From: Plakobranchus ocellatus
Lineage: Eukaryota > Mollusca > Gastropoda > Plakobranchidae
Reading direction: 5' to 3'
DNA: 20,647 nt
Assembly: GCA_019648995.1 (NCBI GenBank)
Contig: BLXT01001503.1
Coordinates: forward strand, 804,577-825,223
A model generated the notes under the pieces. It was not told the DNA's origin and made no database searches. It saw nothing but the letters and a program-made list of their open reading frames with translations. This document shows, in pieces, positions 1 through 11,353 of this stretch; positions within the stretch are counted from its first letter, which is position 1; each line of letters starts with the position of its first letter. Both the position numbers and the translations under genes were made by a program.

Positions 1-634
1 CCCCCCCCCCCTCTCTCACATTGTTATAAATGGCACTCCTGGAGTATGCTGGCTTTGTTTTTAAATAGTGATCGGCACTGTTTTGAAAGTAGCAAGAGGA
101 AAGTAATTTTTTTTTTCTTTTTGTGGCGATGTGGACTTCGAATTATGAGAATCGACTTTCTTTGACTTCTAATAATGAGTTCAAACTCAACAAAGCCAAA
201 GAGGAGGAAAATAAACTTCAGATTGTGAATACTTCCGTTTATGAGAAATTTGAATATTCGGACATTGGTTTTTTTAGGTACATGTATATGGTTTGGTTCA
301 TTTGCAGTTTTATTTATATTTTGGCTTGACACACATGCACTCTAATTTTGTCATTGTTGCTAACCTTGTTTTAGCATCCATGTCACACCACAAAGAAATT
401 CCTTAAGAAAATGTCAATCTTGTCTACGTTGAAAAACTCAGTTTCGTTCAGGAACATCAGCTTGCATATTATAAATGATAAATTGTGCAACTTTTTTTTT
501 CTGTTCCTACTGCAGGGCCAGTTGTTCAGTGCCATGTAAGCTTAGTATTGCTAATGCTACAATCCATGATTTGTAGTAGACTAGCACTGCCATAAAAAAA
601 ATCACATAATTTTAGTAATTTACTTTACACTTTT
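1..634. other. Non-coding stretch, nothing recognised
   Basis: The window opens with a run of C followed by CT, then AT-rich DNA with many T and A runs. Short open frames exist on both strands near 24-332, but they overlap each other, are rich in codons made from T/A runs, and resemble no family I know. No repeat family is recognised. A strong-looking acceptor (T-run then TGCAG, ending at 515) is followed 20 nt later by GTAAGC, but nothing supports it as an exon. Confidence 0.5.
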
Positions 635-905
635 AGGGAACAGTAGCTTACCTGATAAGACAGTTGGCTACCAACAAAGAGATCCTAGGTTTGAATCCCA
701 GTCCAAGCCAAATCAATTTTTTATTGTTGTCTGTGTTCACCCAACACGAAACGGGTAGCTAGGTGTCTTAAGACCCATCAAAACTAAAGGTGGCGAGGAA
801 AGCAATGGCAAACTACCTCAGAATGTTGTATGTCAAGAACAATCACGACCCTACTCCTGGTTCCCCGATACTTGGACCAAGCATGGGTCTAACATTATTC
901 TTACA
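635..905 (+). mobile_element. tRNA-derived SINE-like element (family A)
   Basis: The head has an A-box-like stretch (TAGCTTACCTGATAAG, about 648-660) and a good B-box-like stretch (GGTTTGAATCCCA, about 688-700), spaced as in a pol III internal promoter. A body follows with CACCCAACACGAAACGGGTA (about 738-758), a pattern typical of the central part of several invertebrate SINEs, then a GC-richer 3' part (GGCGAGGAAAGCAATGGCAA, from about 792). The tRNA head is degenerate and does not fold as a functional tRNA. The right boundary is a guess, as no tail or target duplication is clear. The body differs from the other SINEs in this window (7251, 11028, 19107), so it is a separate family. Confidence 0.6.
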
Positions 906-2959
906 GTACACTTGCATGAACAATAGACAAACAAACATAAGAATGCCTATAAGTATGAATTCCTACTCGTTAACTTATTCTTGGTAGTTTTTAATAATCA
1001 CGAAGCAGTGTTTCAGCAAATTTTACAAAAGGACCTGCTACTTCATCAACAGACTTCCAAGGCTCAGAAGAAAAAGTGTCATGAATAAGTCATTATTTTT
1101 GTCTTCAACTACTATTATCAAAGTCGACAAAATCAATACAAGTAAATTTCAACTTGAATGAGACTGCAAAACTCGTGTTATTTCCAATGACTTTTGCTTT
1201 CAATTTTATGTGAGTGAGTCTGAGAAAATCAGTCATACGGAGAAGGTATATCAAAATTGAGTTTGATATGATTTCACATAATGTGGCATTTTCTGAATCT
1301 TTAAAACTTATTTGACCTCAATGCATTGATTTTCTGATTTTTGTTGAATTTTTTTATATATCCAAATTTTAAGAAAAATTGATTTTGAGAAAACTGCATT
1401 TAAATTCTCTCAAAATTTGACAAATTCTATTTACCATATACTTTTCAAAAAGAGAAATAAAATATTTTGAAGCATTTTTTCAACTTAGGAGCTGGGTATA
1501 ATGTAGAAAAATGGACGAAAAATAAGACAAAAGCAAAAGTACCATTTTTGGGGGGTAGCCATTTTTTCATGTTTTGGACCTCATAACTCAGTTTGGCTTC
1601 CCCTCACCAAGCGACTGATTTGGTCAGACTCTCACATACGTCTGAAGATTTGTTTTATTTAATAGCATAGTAAAGTTGAAATTATGCGAACACTTAATGA
1701 ACTGATGGTGTGTGGCATAAGTTGGCCAAGTCTGATATCAAAAGACAAAAATTAAAACAACATACACATACTCAGTCACAGAGCCAGTAGCCTCAACGAT
1801 TTGTAAAAAAACTTGCAAAATCTTCCCATACAGGTTAACATAAAGTGCACAGTAAGCTTTGGGTATAACATGATAACTCAGATATAGCAAGATGGTCTCA
1901 TTGGATACATCTAATAAGATGCTGTAAATCCGAAACAATATGCATATGAAACAGTTCAAGGAGCGAAAACCATCCAAAAACAAGCGTTATAAACAAAGTG
2001 AGCATCTTTTGGTCGACAGGCTCAATGACTAGGGTGTTGAGTTGAGTCTCTTTTTTGTTTGTTTTTTTAGGAGATTACTATTTTGCAACACTCTCTTACT
2101 CTCTCTCTCTCTCTGAAACGCCTTTTTAATAAATGCCGCCATGCCTTGGGTGGCACCCTGTATTGCGTCCACCTAAAGTTAATAAAGTGTCCCCATTGCT
2201 TCAATAGGCCCATTTTGCCATCTCACCTCCTTCGTTTGCCCTGCAATACTTTCACACACACACACAAACACACAGAGATGCTTATACATGTATTTGTATA
2301 GCAAAGGCTTGAAAATATGAAATGTATACACTTACCTTTATCACTGAACTATGCACCATATTATACTTTATACTTGTTCACGTCACACTAAAATCAAGGG
2401 CTCTATTTGTCTCTAATTTCATCCAGCAGCTGTCTGAAATGTCATGATACTTATTTGAACTTATTATTTTAGATAATGATCAACATCAAGGAACACACAC
2501 ATTTTTTCAAATAAATATTGCTTGAGAAAAAAGTTCCGTGTCTTGAGAAATACATGTAGGTGCATTTCTTTAATTTCATAGAAACACTGGAAATAGGATA
2601 ATATGTTTTAGGATGTTTAGAAAGAGAAAAAAATAAACATACTATGTATTCTGTGAGTACAAAAAAATAAGAAAATGTATAAAACAAGCGCAAAGGACTT
2701 TAACAAAACAAAGAAAAACTTTGAGAAGCTTTATGCTTATACTAGGTCACGTAACAATAACACAGCATAATTATATCAAGTCAAATGTATTTCATTAATA
2801 TTATGACACTGAGACAACTTTTGACTCGGTTCCAGGCACGAAGCTGAAAGGATTTTCTTATTATGTATTCAATTAAGGTATAATTCATTTGGTTAACAAT
2901 AAAATAAATGCAGGCAACTCTAAAAGAAAAAAAAAAAAAAAGAGAGAGCCAAACAAAAT
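906..2959. other. AT-rich non-coding stretch, nothing recognised
   Basis: No exon with credible protein homology is visible on either strand. The stretch contains a CT microsatellite (about 2091-2114), a short CA run (about 2257-2274) and an A-run followed by GA near 2922-2948. A block at about 1115-1600 has a uniform, slightly repetitive AT-rich texture and may be an old interspersed repeat, but I cannot name it. It lies downstream of the 3' end of the minus-strand CARHSP1-like gene. Confidence 0.5.
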
Positions 2960-4094
2960 AAGGAGAAGGTTAATGGGTTTTATTGAAACAAAACAATGAG
3001 TTTAGACCAATATCTATTCATCCATTAAATTTACATTTGTATGAGATAAAGAGACTATTAAGTGATAGAATACGAGTTGGGTTTGCAAAGAGACAGCTAA
3101 CAAAAATAATAGCGTGATACTGGAAATATGGCTCCATTTATTTGTATGACACAAAATTATATAAGCATCAACAGCTCTCCCCCCTCCAAGTCTTAGTGAT
3201 AGATAATCAACCCCCTCAACAAAGTGTATAATAGTCTAAAAAAAAACTTGCCTTCATAAGTAAACTTCTGAAACTGCTACAGTTCAACAAATATTGATAT
3301 GAATCCATTACAATTAGAGTTAAAATTTTGACATTAATTTGGTTGACAACAGCAACACCTACATAAAGAAAGCAGTGAAGCCCCTGTTCCCCACCCACCA
3401 CAAATCAATCTCTGCCACGACCATAACAAAAAATCTCAAGTTCCCTGTGTGAAAACAAAAGTTTGAAAAGCTTTTTTTTTAAATTCAAAGACAATCTACA
3501 AAGCTTGTTTGAAAACTATCCGAAACTGATCCTTAATATCTTATAAGATTACTGGGCAGATCCTTCAATTCAACCATCCCTATGAAGCATATCTTGCTCT
3601 CATGATGCAAATGGAGACAATGATGTCCCACTTACAGTTTTCAGCCTTGCTGACCCTGACCATCAGTACAGGACAACAATTTCAGGGAAAAAAATTGTAA
3701 AAACAGCACCCAATCATTACATAAAATGTTGTGAGTACTCTGACAACAGTATATACACTGCGTAGAAATGTGATAATGTTCTTCATGTTGTAGTGCCAGA
3801 CTTGTGATCAGTAATTGAGCTTTTATATGCCTGATGTACTGGCATTTTGTTCTTGGCAAATGCACTTTTCATGAATTACCCTCAGTGCACCAGGATAAAC
3901 TGATGGCTATCCAACATGAAGCTTACTATTTTGTGCATTAACTTGGTGCCAAGCTGGGAATTATAAAAATTGCCTGTCCCTCGAAAGATATAAATCAACC
4001 AGGGCCTGCAATGACATAAAAATACCACCTTTACCTTCATTATTTTACTATGGAGTATCTGTAACTCATTAGAATTAGAAATAGATAAGAGCTT

Positions 4095-4122
4095 GTAGTA
4101 GTAGTAGTAGTAGTAGTAGTAG
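4095..4122. repeat. (TAG)n trinucleotide microsatellite
   Basis: About nine near-perfect GTA/TAG units in a row, ending in AGCAG. On the minus strand it reads as TAC/CTA repeats inside the presumed 3' UTR. Confidence 0.9.
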
Positions 4123-5044
4123 CAGTTGTAACCAAACAAGCAAGTAGCTGAAAATCAAATGTGTAAGTGATTCTGAGGGGAAAGGGTTCGGATTCAATGA
4201 CAGCTGAAACCTGGAGGGCAAAAACATAATACTTCTACACATTTTGCTGTATAAATGACAAATAGTGGTGGTGGGGAAGGGGGCGGTAGTGGGTATCAGC
4301 TGTAATGAAAAGTAAAAAAAAAACTAATGGAAAGAGCAAAAGCAATTATAACGCAGATATAATACTACTGACTTTCTTACATTGTCCCCCTGTAGCAGAG
4401 ACACAATGCCTGGTTGTACAAAAGTTGGTTTGAGCAATTATATAAAACTCGGGGGAAAACTCAGAATATATTTCTTGTCAAAATATGGAGCAAATCAAAA
4501 AGTTAAAAAAACAAAATGAATAGAAAGCGAATTTGGTACACAGAAATTACAAAAAAAAAAACCCAGTCTTTCAGTTAAAAACCATAAAAACTTGAATCTC
4601 AAGAACATGTTCTCTCTAAAACATTGTCGACAAGAATTTCATTGAAAGCTTCCATTGACTATTTAATTTCAATTTCTTTGTATGTCTTTAAAAAAAGGCC
4701 ATTCTTATGCCCTGTCCAACAAATGTTCTAAAGTTTACATAATTAACATCAATATTATCTTTGTCACATCCTTATGTGGATGAATTACTTTAATGGCAGC
4801 ACACCTATTCTATAGTTATTATTGAGTCTCCTAAAAAAAGTTATGCCCGCAGAAAGTTTTACTGACCTCTTACAATTAAATTCATGAACAAAAGGTTTTC
4901 TACTAAAAGTGAAAGAAAAAAAAAAGGAAATGTAGGCGTATACATACAAATATTGGTTTCATAAACATAATTATGTGTAGAAACACTGCAGAATGAGTTG
5001 ATTTGTGGTAAAAACAGCCTCTGAAAATGAGGAATTTATTTATG

Positions 5045-5190
5045 CTTGAGAGTAGCTATCATATCTCTCAAAGATCTTATCATGTGGTACAAAACACTGC
5101 CTCACTCCTCCACAGAGTATGAAAGGAAGTACGGCAAGAGCGTCAGCCTTTACACCGCTGGTCCCTGCCACAAACCACCCCATTTTGTGA
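5045..5190. other. GC-richer island, open on both strands, unassigned
   Basis: A roughly 145-bp block stands out by base composition from the very AT-rich surroundings. On the minus strand a frame of about 50 codons runs from an acceptor-like TGTGTAG near 5200 to a TAA near 5043. It contains the phrases GVKADALAVLPFILCGGVRQ and FVPHDKIFERYDS. On the plus strand an overlapping frame contains YERKYGKSVSLYTAGPCHKP and ends at a TAG after a CACACA run. I recognise neither. It could be a conserved 3' UTR element, a fragment of an interspersed repeat, or a terminal exon of an unknown transcript. Confidence 0.3.
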
Positions 5191-6315
5191 CGATGCTACA
5201 CACACACATATAGAAATGACAATAAACAATAAATGCTTCACAAATTTGCATGTGAAGTTCATCAGGCACCAAGTTGAAATTGTACAGTACATGGTATCAT
5301 GTAGAGTCAAATCATTTCTCGCATGAAGAGAAGTAGATTACATATAAGCAATATGAAAAACAATTAACTTGATTACGTTTAATACAACCAGGTTTTTTCG
5401 TAACAAAAAAAAACAACCAAAAAAACAAAATTACAAAAGTGGACAAAAATGTCACCAATGTACTAGATCAATAGAAAATGTGCATACGATAACAAAACTG
5501 ACTCTTGGCCTTAGCAAAAGAAAAGTTACATTTGCCATTTAATTTCAAACCAATGTCAAGAATTATGCACAAGACCACTCTATGGTGAAAAAAAGTTGCA
5601 CATCTTTTTTTGTATAAATGGACAAGCTTTTGATTATGGACATGTTTCTTAACCCCTTCATCTTGCAATATAAATATTCCCTCAATGCTTATTATGTAAT
5701 ATAATGTGGTATTTTTCATGGTAAACATTTTTTATCCAATCTGGATCTACATCTAAGTTTATTAATTTTTTTTTTCTAATTTCTACAATTGAAGAACTTA
5801 AATCTTTATCTGCTTTAGGAAAAAAAAAAGTTGTGCAGAAATACAAAACTATTTAAACACATTTTGTTGCGAGAAACCTGAATAGAAATTATACTTTATT
5901 TTCAACCATTGAAATATTCAACCTTGCTATAGAAGCTCTTCTAGTGAAGAAAAGATGGCTCTACTTGAAATGGATAAAACAAAACTATATATGGTGTATA
6001 TCCACAACACACTCAAGCTTTAAGTTTTAGTACATATGGCATGTGTATGTAGAGCCAAGAAGGGGTTAAAAAACAAAGAACTTGGTCCAACTCAAGCTGA
6101 AAATATGCTAGGACTCAATATAAAAAAAATTGTTGGACTTTTCTCTGTAAAATGGTCATAAATGATAAATTTGATCCCTTCATTAATTGGACTGAAAAAA
6201 GAAAGTGTTAACCATCTACGCTTCAACTTCAGCAAATCTCATGGACATACACCACCCAACCAGAAATGAGACTGTGTGTAAATGCATGCTTTCTCTTTCT
6301 CTCTCTCTCTCTCTG

Positions 6316-9287
6316 TTAGTTCTGAATTTTCTCTGGGCTGACTGGTACGGGTGAGTCCCAGCGCTCATGGTGCACACCAGGCTTCAGGTGCGTGATCACC
6401 ACGTGAACTGCCTGGAGCTTCTCATTCTTGGGTGGTATGTGAACCTGTTTGTAGGTCACCTCGTCTCCCTCCAGGGGTACCCACTCTCCCTCAATGCTGG
6501 AAGTAAAGTAGAACAGGTAAAACCAAATGCATTATCTAAAAGTCTTTGGTTGCAGATAGTGCAATTATCAGTTTGGTTTCATTGAATGAACATAAATGAT
6601 TTTTTTAAACAGGCTCTATAGTCGACTATAGTTGTCTTGGACAGACAAAAAGTACATTGACTCATTTGTCAAAAGAATTTCAAGCTGTGGAATCTATGTC
6701 TGTTGATTTTTATTTTGTTAGCTTGAATGAGCCACATTGCATTCACAATAACAGTAATGTTGCTTTTTTTTTTTTTTGTTCTGTCTTAGCTCAAGGTTCT
6801 TTGGTTGAATGAGCTTGTCAATCCAGAGAGCTTTGTGGGTTAGTACCAGTATTATTTTCTGAAACTGCTAACCTATGCCTAGAGATAAGGTTTTTCCATA
6901 AATCTACTTCTTCACTGTATAAGTTTGACATAGAGTTTAGACTAAATGTGGGTACCGGTGCTATTTATCTGACTAGGTCACTCAAAACATTGAAAACTTG
7001 CCCACAAATTTTATACAAAAAATTATGCTGCAAAAAACACATCATAGATGTAGCCCTTGCCTCATATTTATGTTAAATACCGATACAGTGAACTGATCTA
7101 GTACTTTTGTTTTAATTAAAGATCAATTCGCTTATCAAATCCCAGGTCATCTAAGAATATTTTTTGACTCTTGAACTTTACGTTCTTTTTATTAAATTGC
7201 CCAGCAGCACCACCATTTTGCTTTTTTCTTAGCAAGGACATATATGTTGAAGGCGTTGGTGGCTCAGTGGTTAGTGAGTCCGCTCTTAGATCTGCAGGAA
7301 CCCTCCTGTTGCAGGTTTGAACCTTGCCACCAGCGCCCTGGCCTGATGGAGGGCCTAAAAAAGCCTGAGATCACCATGTTGTGGATTGGCTATATACAAA
7401 AACCTTGTCCAAATATATATCTCTCTAGCAGAAGCACACAATCAATTTGCTTACCAAAATAACTAATCTACAGCAGAATTTACCTGTCCAAATTGAATTG
7501 CCAATTTTCCTCAAGTAGATTTTGTACTTCCGAAACATACTGAGCTAAAATTGTAAGGGATATTGCAAATAGATAATGAATGTACAGATATGTCGATGCT
7601 GTTTCATAGTCAATGGTGTTTTTTCAATCTCCAATGGATATCAAAATATCAGTATTCCACTGTATTTATTGAAGAACCATGTTAGTTCCCAAATTGTTTA
7701 TTTCAGTTTTGGGCAATTCCAGGGGTAACTGACGTAACATTTGAAGGATTTAAAGCCATATTGTGTATTTATTTTGAAATGTCCAAAGTTGAGAATTTGC
7801 ATGATGTCACAAGGCAGGCAAACCTTTCTGTAAAAACAACCATTGTTTCCAACATAACTGTATTTTTTGTTCTATGAAGGGATAACTTTGATAACTGACA
7901 TAACGTGAAGAAACTAAAAATTCAGTACACCCTTAAAAGCCAATTCCTGTGAATTTTGTTGAGTTTTTTTATCATGATTTATATGTTACAACACCTGAAT
8001 TTTTCTGCCCAGCAACACTTACTCTGAGATGTGCACAAAGATATCCTCTGACTTGTCTCCCTCAGGATGAATAAACCCATGGCCTTTTTGCCGACAGAAG
8101 CTTTTGACGACACCCTTGAAAGATGGACCTTCAGCAGCTCGCTCAGACCTACACAATTTTACATAAATTTTTTAAAAATTAAAAAAAAAAAGAGTGCCTT
8201 AAAAAAATATGCTTCTCTAAGCTGTTTCATATAATGGTTATTCAATGTTAAAAAAAGAATGTAGCCATATTGGAAGAAAAACCAGTATGAGGGTGTAAAT
8301 CACACAAGGTTTTTCTCCTACAAAAATTTTCCTTTTTTTTTTTTTTCTGTAAAGAAAAGTCTTGTTTTGTGAAAAATTAATGAGACAAAATACATTCTAA
8401 AGCATCACTTTTCACTTATGTAAAGTATGTATATAAATAAGTTTGAGCAACTTTGATTTTTGTTCCATAGTTACACATGTGATTGAACGGAGGCAAATCA
8501 TTCAAATCAAAATTGAAATCCTTGTTTGCTGAAACTAAGGGGTGGCGAAAGGTATGCACAAAGAATGATAGTCAAGATGATTTGAGGCAAAGTATGGGTG
8601 AGGAAGTGAAATGTTTCTTGTGCAATAAAGTTTAGAGTGACCAAAAAAAAAGATCACAGCTGATCTAATTCCTTTAAGACTATCAAATATCATAATAGCA
8701 GAGCAAACGAAATATACAAATAATAAACAATAAAAAATATCAAACACTAGGTACTGGTTAATAACGAAATCAAAATGCTTTTGAGCATATTGTTTTCATA
8801 TCTAGGTAGTTTCAGTGAAAATGAAGCCCTAATATTTTCCTAGTTAACAGTGACAGGAAATAAAAATCATTTAGAGGAAATATCAAGCAATTTTTCAGGA
8901 AGAAAAAAGAAACAGGGAAGCATTATGCTTTCAAAACATAGGAGAGGCTATAAGCTTTTTCATTAAATACTGAATTTACATGCCATCATACATGTATTGC
9001 AATATCTTTAGGATGCATACACATCAGAAAAAAAAAAACTGAGTGAAAAATAAATAAATCTCAACGAGAGTAGCTATTCCATCCATGTAGTAATGTGTGA
9101 GCCACAAGGAAAACATTGGTCAAATCAACTTAAAAAAAAAACAGATTCAGCTCACATAAGATTTTGTCCGTGTACGTTTTGTAATGATGGGACTAGGCAG
9201 CAAAAAACCTTTGTGCCCCGGTGATGAGTGTGTCACATGGGCGCCGACAGCTGTTGGCCTTGGAGGACTATCGGGAGAATCAGACAT
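6316..9287 (-). CDS. CARHSP1: CARHSP1/CSDC2-like cold-shock-domain RNA-binding protein, complete
   Basis: Coding exons are 9287-9156, 8141-8023 and 6496-6316 (132+119+181 nt; 143 aa; human CARHSP1 is 147 aa). The start ATG has A at -3. The order is a basic, Ser/Pro-rich N-terminus, an SP site in LLPSPI (S32), an Akt-type site RTRTKS (S43), then one cold-shock domain (about residues 49-115). The domain has a [11 protein letters not shown]1-like motif (63-70), DIFVHIS RNP2 (77-83) and a second half [15 protein letters not shown], followed by the diagnostic [11 protein letters not shown] and a C-terminal [12 protein letters not shown]. The family binds single-stranded RNA, notably mRNA 3' UTRs, in the cytoplasm and is phosphorylated after calcium or growth-factor signals. 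Donors are GTGAGC and GTAAGT. The acceptor of coding exon 2 is ambiguous: the first AG (exon from 8148) gives a stop, so the GAG at 8142-8144 is used here, leaving the linker two residues shorter than in vertebrates. Whether it is CARHSP1 or its paralogue CSDC2 cannot be decided, since the split is vertebrate-specific. Identity of the family is near certain. Confidence 0.93.
7251..7400 (+). mobile_element. tRNA-derived SINE (family B, copy 1), in CARHSP1 intron
   Basis: The head carries an A box (TGGCTCAGTGG, about 7259-7269) and a B box (GCAGGTTTGAACC, about 7311-7323). The body has GGCCTGATGGAGGGCC and CCTGAGATCACC, then TGTTGTGGATTGGC and the terminal TATATACAAA. The same order of blocks recurs at 19107-19264 (plus) and 11028-11165 (minus), which defines a repeat family without any database. 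It lies in the second coding intron of the CARHSP1-like gene, in antisense orientation. A 72-codon frame read across it is not a gene. Confidence 0.85.
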
Positions 9288-9302
9288 CCTTTGAAATATC
9301 AC
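9288..9302 (-). other. CARHSP1: 5' UTR part of the first coding exon, with acceptor
   Basis: On the minus strand a pyrimidine-rich tract (about 9325-9340) and TTTGATAG (AG at 9304-9303) precede a 15-nt leader and the start ATG. This makes the coding exon 9302-9156 and implies a non-coding upstream exon. Confidence 0.5.
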
Positions 9303-10351
9303 CTATCAAATGCAGTATCTTACAAAACAAAGAAAGAAAATACCAAAAAAATTTGAATCAAATAAAAAATAATTGAACTTAAGCATGTGTAGCTTTTAAT
9401 TGAAAGAAAAACAAATTATTCACTCTTACTATGCATGGACAAGTGTACCTAAAACAGTAAAAAAAGTTCACTATTTGTGGAATTTTTAACTTAAAAAATG
9501 GTAGCGTATAGCAGACAGTGCTAGTATCTGTGATAGCCTATGTTGGCTGACAGTGCCAGCTTCGAACACATTTGTCCTAGCTAAGAAACTTCTGTTAAAG
9601 CAGTGTAAAAAATCTTGTGTTGATAAAGTTAAAGCAAAATTAAAAAAAAAAAAAGAAACCGCCTCAGAAGTAAATCAAATTTATTCAGAATTTCGGTAAT
9701 ATTACCAAAATAAAAAAAAAAGTTTTAAGAATCTGAAAGTGTTTTAAAGATTTATATAAAACATATTATAAGATTAGGAACACAACCAGAGGCATTGCAT
9801 TTAACCTCTTGAAAAATTCAAAAAATCCAAATGGGCACATGGCATCACATCTCACAGATTCAAATGCATATATGCATGACTTTTCCCATTAACTGTAAGC
9901 ATCTAATTTCTCAACTATGCCAAGTTTGTGTGGAAAGAAATTTTGTCAAGAATTCTTGCGACTTTAATTCAGAACCATTCCAATCAATTTTTCATTTAAG
10001 AAAATGACAATGTTCAACAAGACTTACGAATTTAAGCCATCATCTCGATTCTACTCAATTTATTTTTAAAAATAATTTTTCAATCTCTCTCGAAATATCC
10101 ATGATTGCTGTGCTAAATTTTTGTAATGATCTATCAGTTAATTCCTAATGATTCCTAAAGACTTCGAGAAAAATAAACACCCAATTGTAACGTCAAGGAT
10201 CTAGATAATCTAGATCTAGATCTAACCTAGGCCTATTTCCCTACTCCATTTAAAGGCATGGTCACTATCCTATTTACTTTGAAGGTGGTTCGCCGGTGCG
10301 GAAATCCTTCAAAATGATCTTTCTTTTTTACATACAGCATAAAAAACTCAC
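9303..10351 (-). other. Probable 5' intron of the CARHSP1-like gene
   Basis: AT-rich sequence with A/T runs and no open frame of note. It ends on the right at a good donor (GTGAGT at 10351-10346, minus strand) and on the left at the acceptor at 9304-9303. No repeat family is recognised. A cluster of AGATCTAG-type palindromes lies at 10198-10222. Confidence 0.35.
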
Positions 10352-10530
10352 CAAAAGTAGAAGTTGATTAATCCAATTCGCAAATAGAAAATGGTGCAAA
10401 ATTAGATCTAATTTAGATCTGCTTCGCAACTGAAGAAACGGTTGTGCTTGTACTAGTCACTAGTGAGATGAACTGTATACAATCACAATGTAAGACCAAG
10501 CCAAGATCAGACTGCTGGGCTTCGTAGGTA
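10352..10530 (-). other. CARHSP1: Candidate non-coding first exon and promoter-proximal region of CARHSP1-like gene
   Basis: A consensus donor TG|GTGAGT lies at 10352/10351 on the minus strand, in a stretch that is less AT-rich than its surroundings and contains CpGs. The exon length and transcription start are unknown; 10530 is only an outer guess. No TATA box or other core promoter element is convincing. The spacing to the start-codon exon (about 1 kb) is ordinary. It would contain no protein sequence. Confidence 0.35.
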
Positions 10531-11027
10531 GGTGTGCTTCAGCTAAATGCTGGGTACTATCGATATATATGTTTATTTTTAAAAAAAGGAAGTGTCAATT
10601 TGCATCGTAAAAAACGAGTAACTAATTTATTTTACATTCGCATCGTAAAAACTGATGTGCATTGTCTGCCTCACAGAACCGAAGTAGCTACACGTGAAAT
10701 GTTGCCTCGCGAAGGGAAACGATAGGGACATTTTTATTTTTCTTCTTTTATTTGCTGTCTCCCCTTTTCTGATTTTTTTTTTTTTTAACGAAGGCGTTAA
10801 ACCCTTTCAAGGCTTTTAAAAAATCTTCATAGCTTTCAAACGTGGTTACCACCTTCATTTCTCCGTGAAATAGTGCTTGGCGGTTGTGTTATTTTGAGTG
10901 AAAATGAAAGTGCGAGAATTACACCGTGCAAGACCGATGTTTACAATGTACTTTGCAAAAAGAGCAAAATGCATCGAATTTTGCGATGCAAATTGCACTT
11001 CAATTTAAAAATCAATAATCATTGGTT
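10531..11027. other. Intergenic stretch with CpG-containing DNA
   Basis: No gene is recognised. The direct repeat GCATCGTAAAAA occurs at about 10602 and 10640, and a 7-bp inverted repeat (TGCATCG / CGATGCA with a 7-nt spacer) at about 10971-10991. T-runs are present at about 10772-10786. It may include promoter sequence of the minus-strand gene, but no specific site can be named. Confidence 0.35.
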
Positions 11028-11165
11028 TGATTTTGTTTATAGCCAGTCAATATTAACGTGATCTTGGGCTTTCAGGTCCACCGTCAGGCCAGAGTGATGG
11101 CAGCAGGGCTCGAACCTCTAGACTGCAGGGTGGTTTCATTTACCAGTATGCCACCAAGGCCCCTA
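11028..11165 (-). mobile_element. tRNA-derived SINE (family B, copy 2, inverted)
   Basis: Read on the minus strand it follows the order of the copies at 7251 and 19107. A head with GGCCTTGGTGGCATACTGG comes first, then a B box AGGTTCGAGCCCTG (about 11107-11120), CTGGCCTGACGGTGGACC, AAAGCCCAAGATCACG, and the end GACTGGCTATAAACAAAATC. It is the most diverged of the three and has a few inserted bases before the GACTGGCTAT end, so it is probably the oldest. It lies between the two genes. Confidence 0.8.
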
Positions 11166-11279
11166 AATCGGTAATAAAAAAAGTTCTCACAAACAAAAAA
11201 TTTTCTTCAAGGTTAGAAAGAAAATCTGGTAATGCCATAATGTTCATTAAAATTTTCCTTGCAAAACACAGTAAAAGTT

Positions 11280-11280
<1 letters not shown>

Positions 11281-11342
<62 letters not shown>

Positions 11343-11353
11343 AATAGAGAGAG
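11281..11353. repeat. (GA)n microsatellite
   Basis: About 73 bp of almost pure GA, interrupted once by AAA and once by AAAT. This purine tract can adopt triplex (H-DNA) structure in principle. It produces a spurious poly-Ser-Leu frame on the minus strand. Confidence 0.97.

Larger units (their letters stand above)
2960..6315 (-). other. CARHSP1: Probable CARHSP1 3' UTR and 3' flank
   Basis: This stretch directly follows the TAA stop at 6316-6318 of the minus-strand cold-shock-domain gene. It holds no convincing exon of another gene. On the minus strand it is U-rich, with several AATAAA polyadenylation signals, seen on the plus strand as TTTATT at 5895-5900, 5035-5040 and 2978-2983. The first would give a 3' UTR of about 0.4 kb and the last one of about 3.3 kb. 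Vertebrate CARHSP1 transcripts also have long 3' UTRs. Which signal is used cannot be told from sequence. A TAG microsatellite (4095-4122) and a GC-richer island (about 5045-5190) lie within it. Confidence 0.4.

Noticed and set aside
123..332. Overlapping open frames on both strands near the left edge
   Set aside because: They overlap in antisense, lack recognisable motifs and sit in T/A-run-rich DNA. The plus frame needs a GTG start to reach its full length.
511..540. Strong acceptor followed 20 nt later by a donor-like GTAAGC (mini-exon)
   Set aside because: No flanking exons or reading-frame context; a 20-nt exon cannot be supported from sequence alone.
3641..4139. Minus-strand frames within the presumed 3' UTR
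   Set aside because: One is a Tyr run from the TAG microsatellite; the other has no domain or splice context.
7251..7330. Functional tRNA genes at the A/B-box sites (also 635, 11100 and 19110)
   Set aside because: Boxes are present, but the stems do not pair as a tRNA cloverleaf and each is fused to a SINE body.
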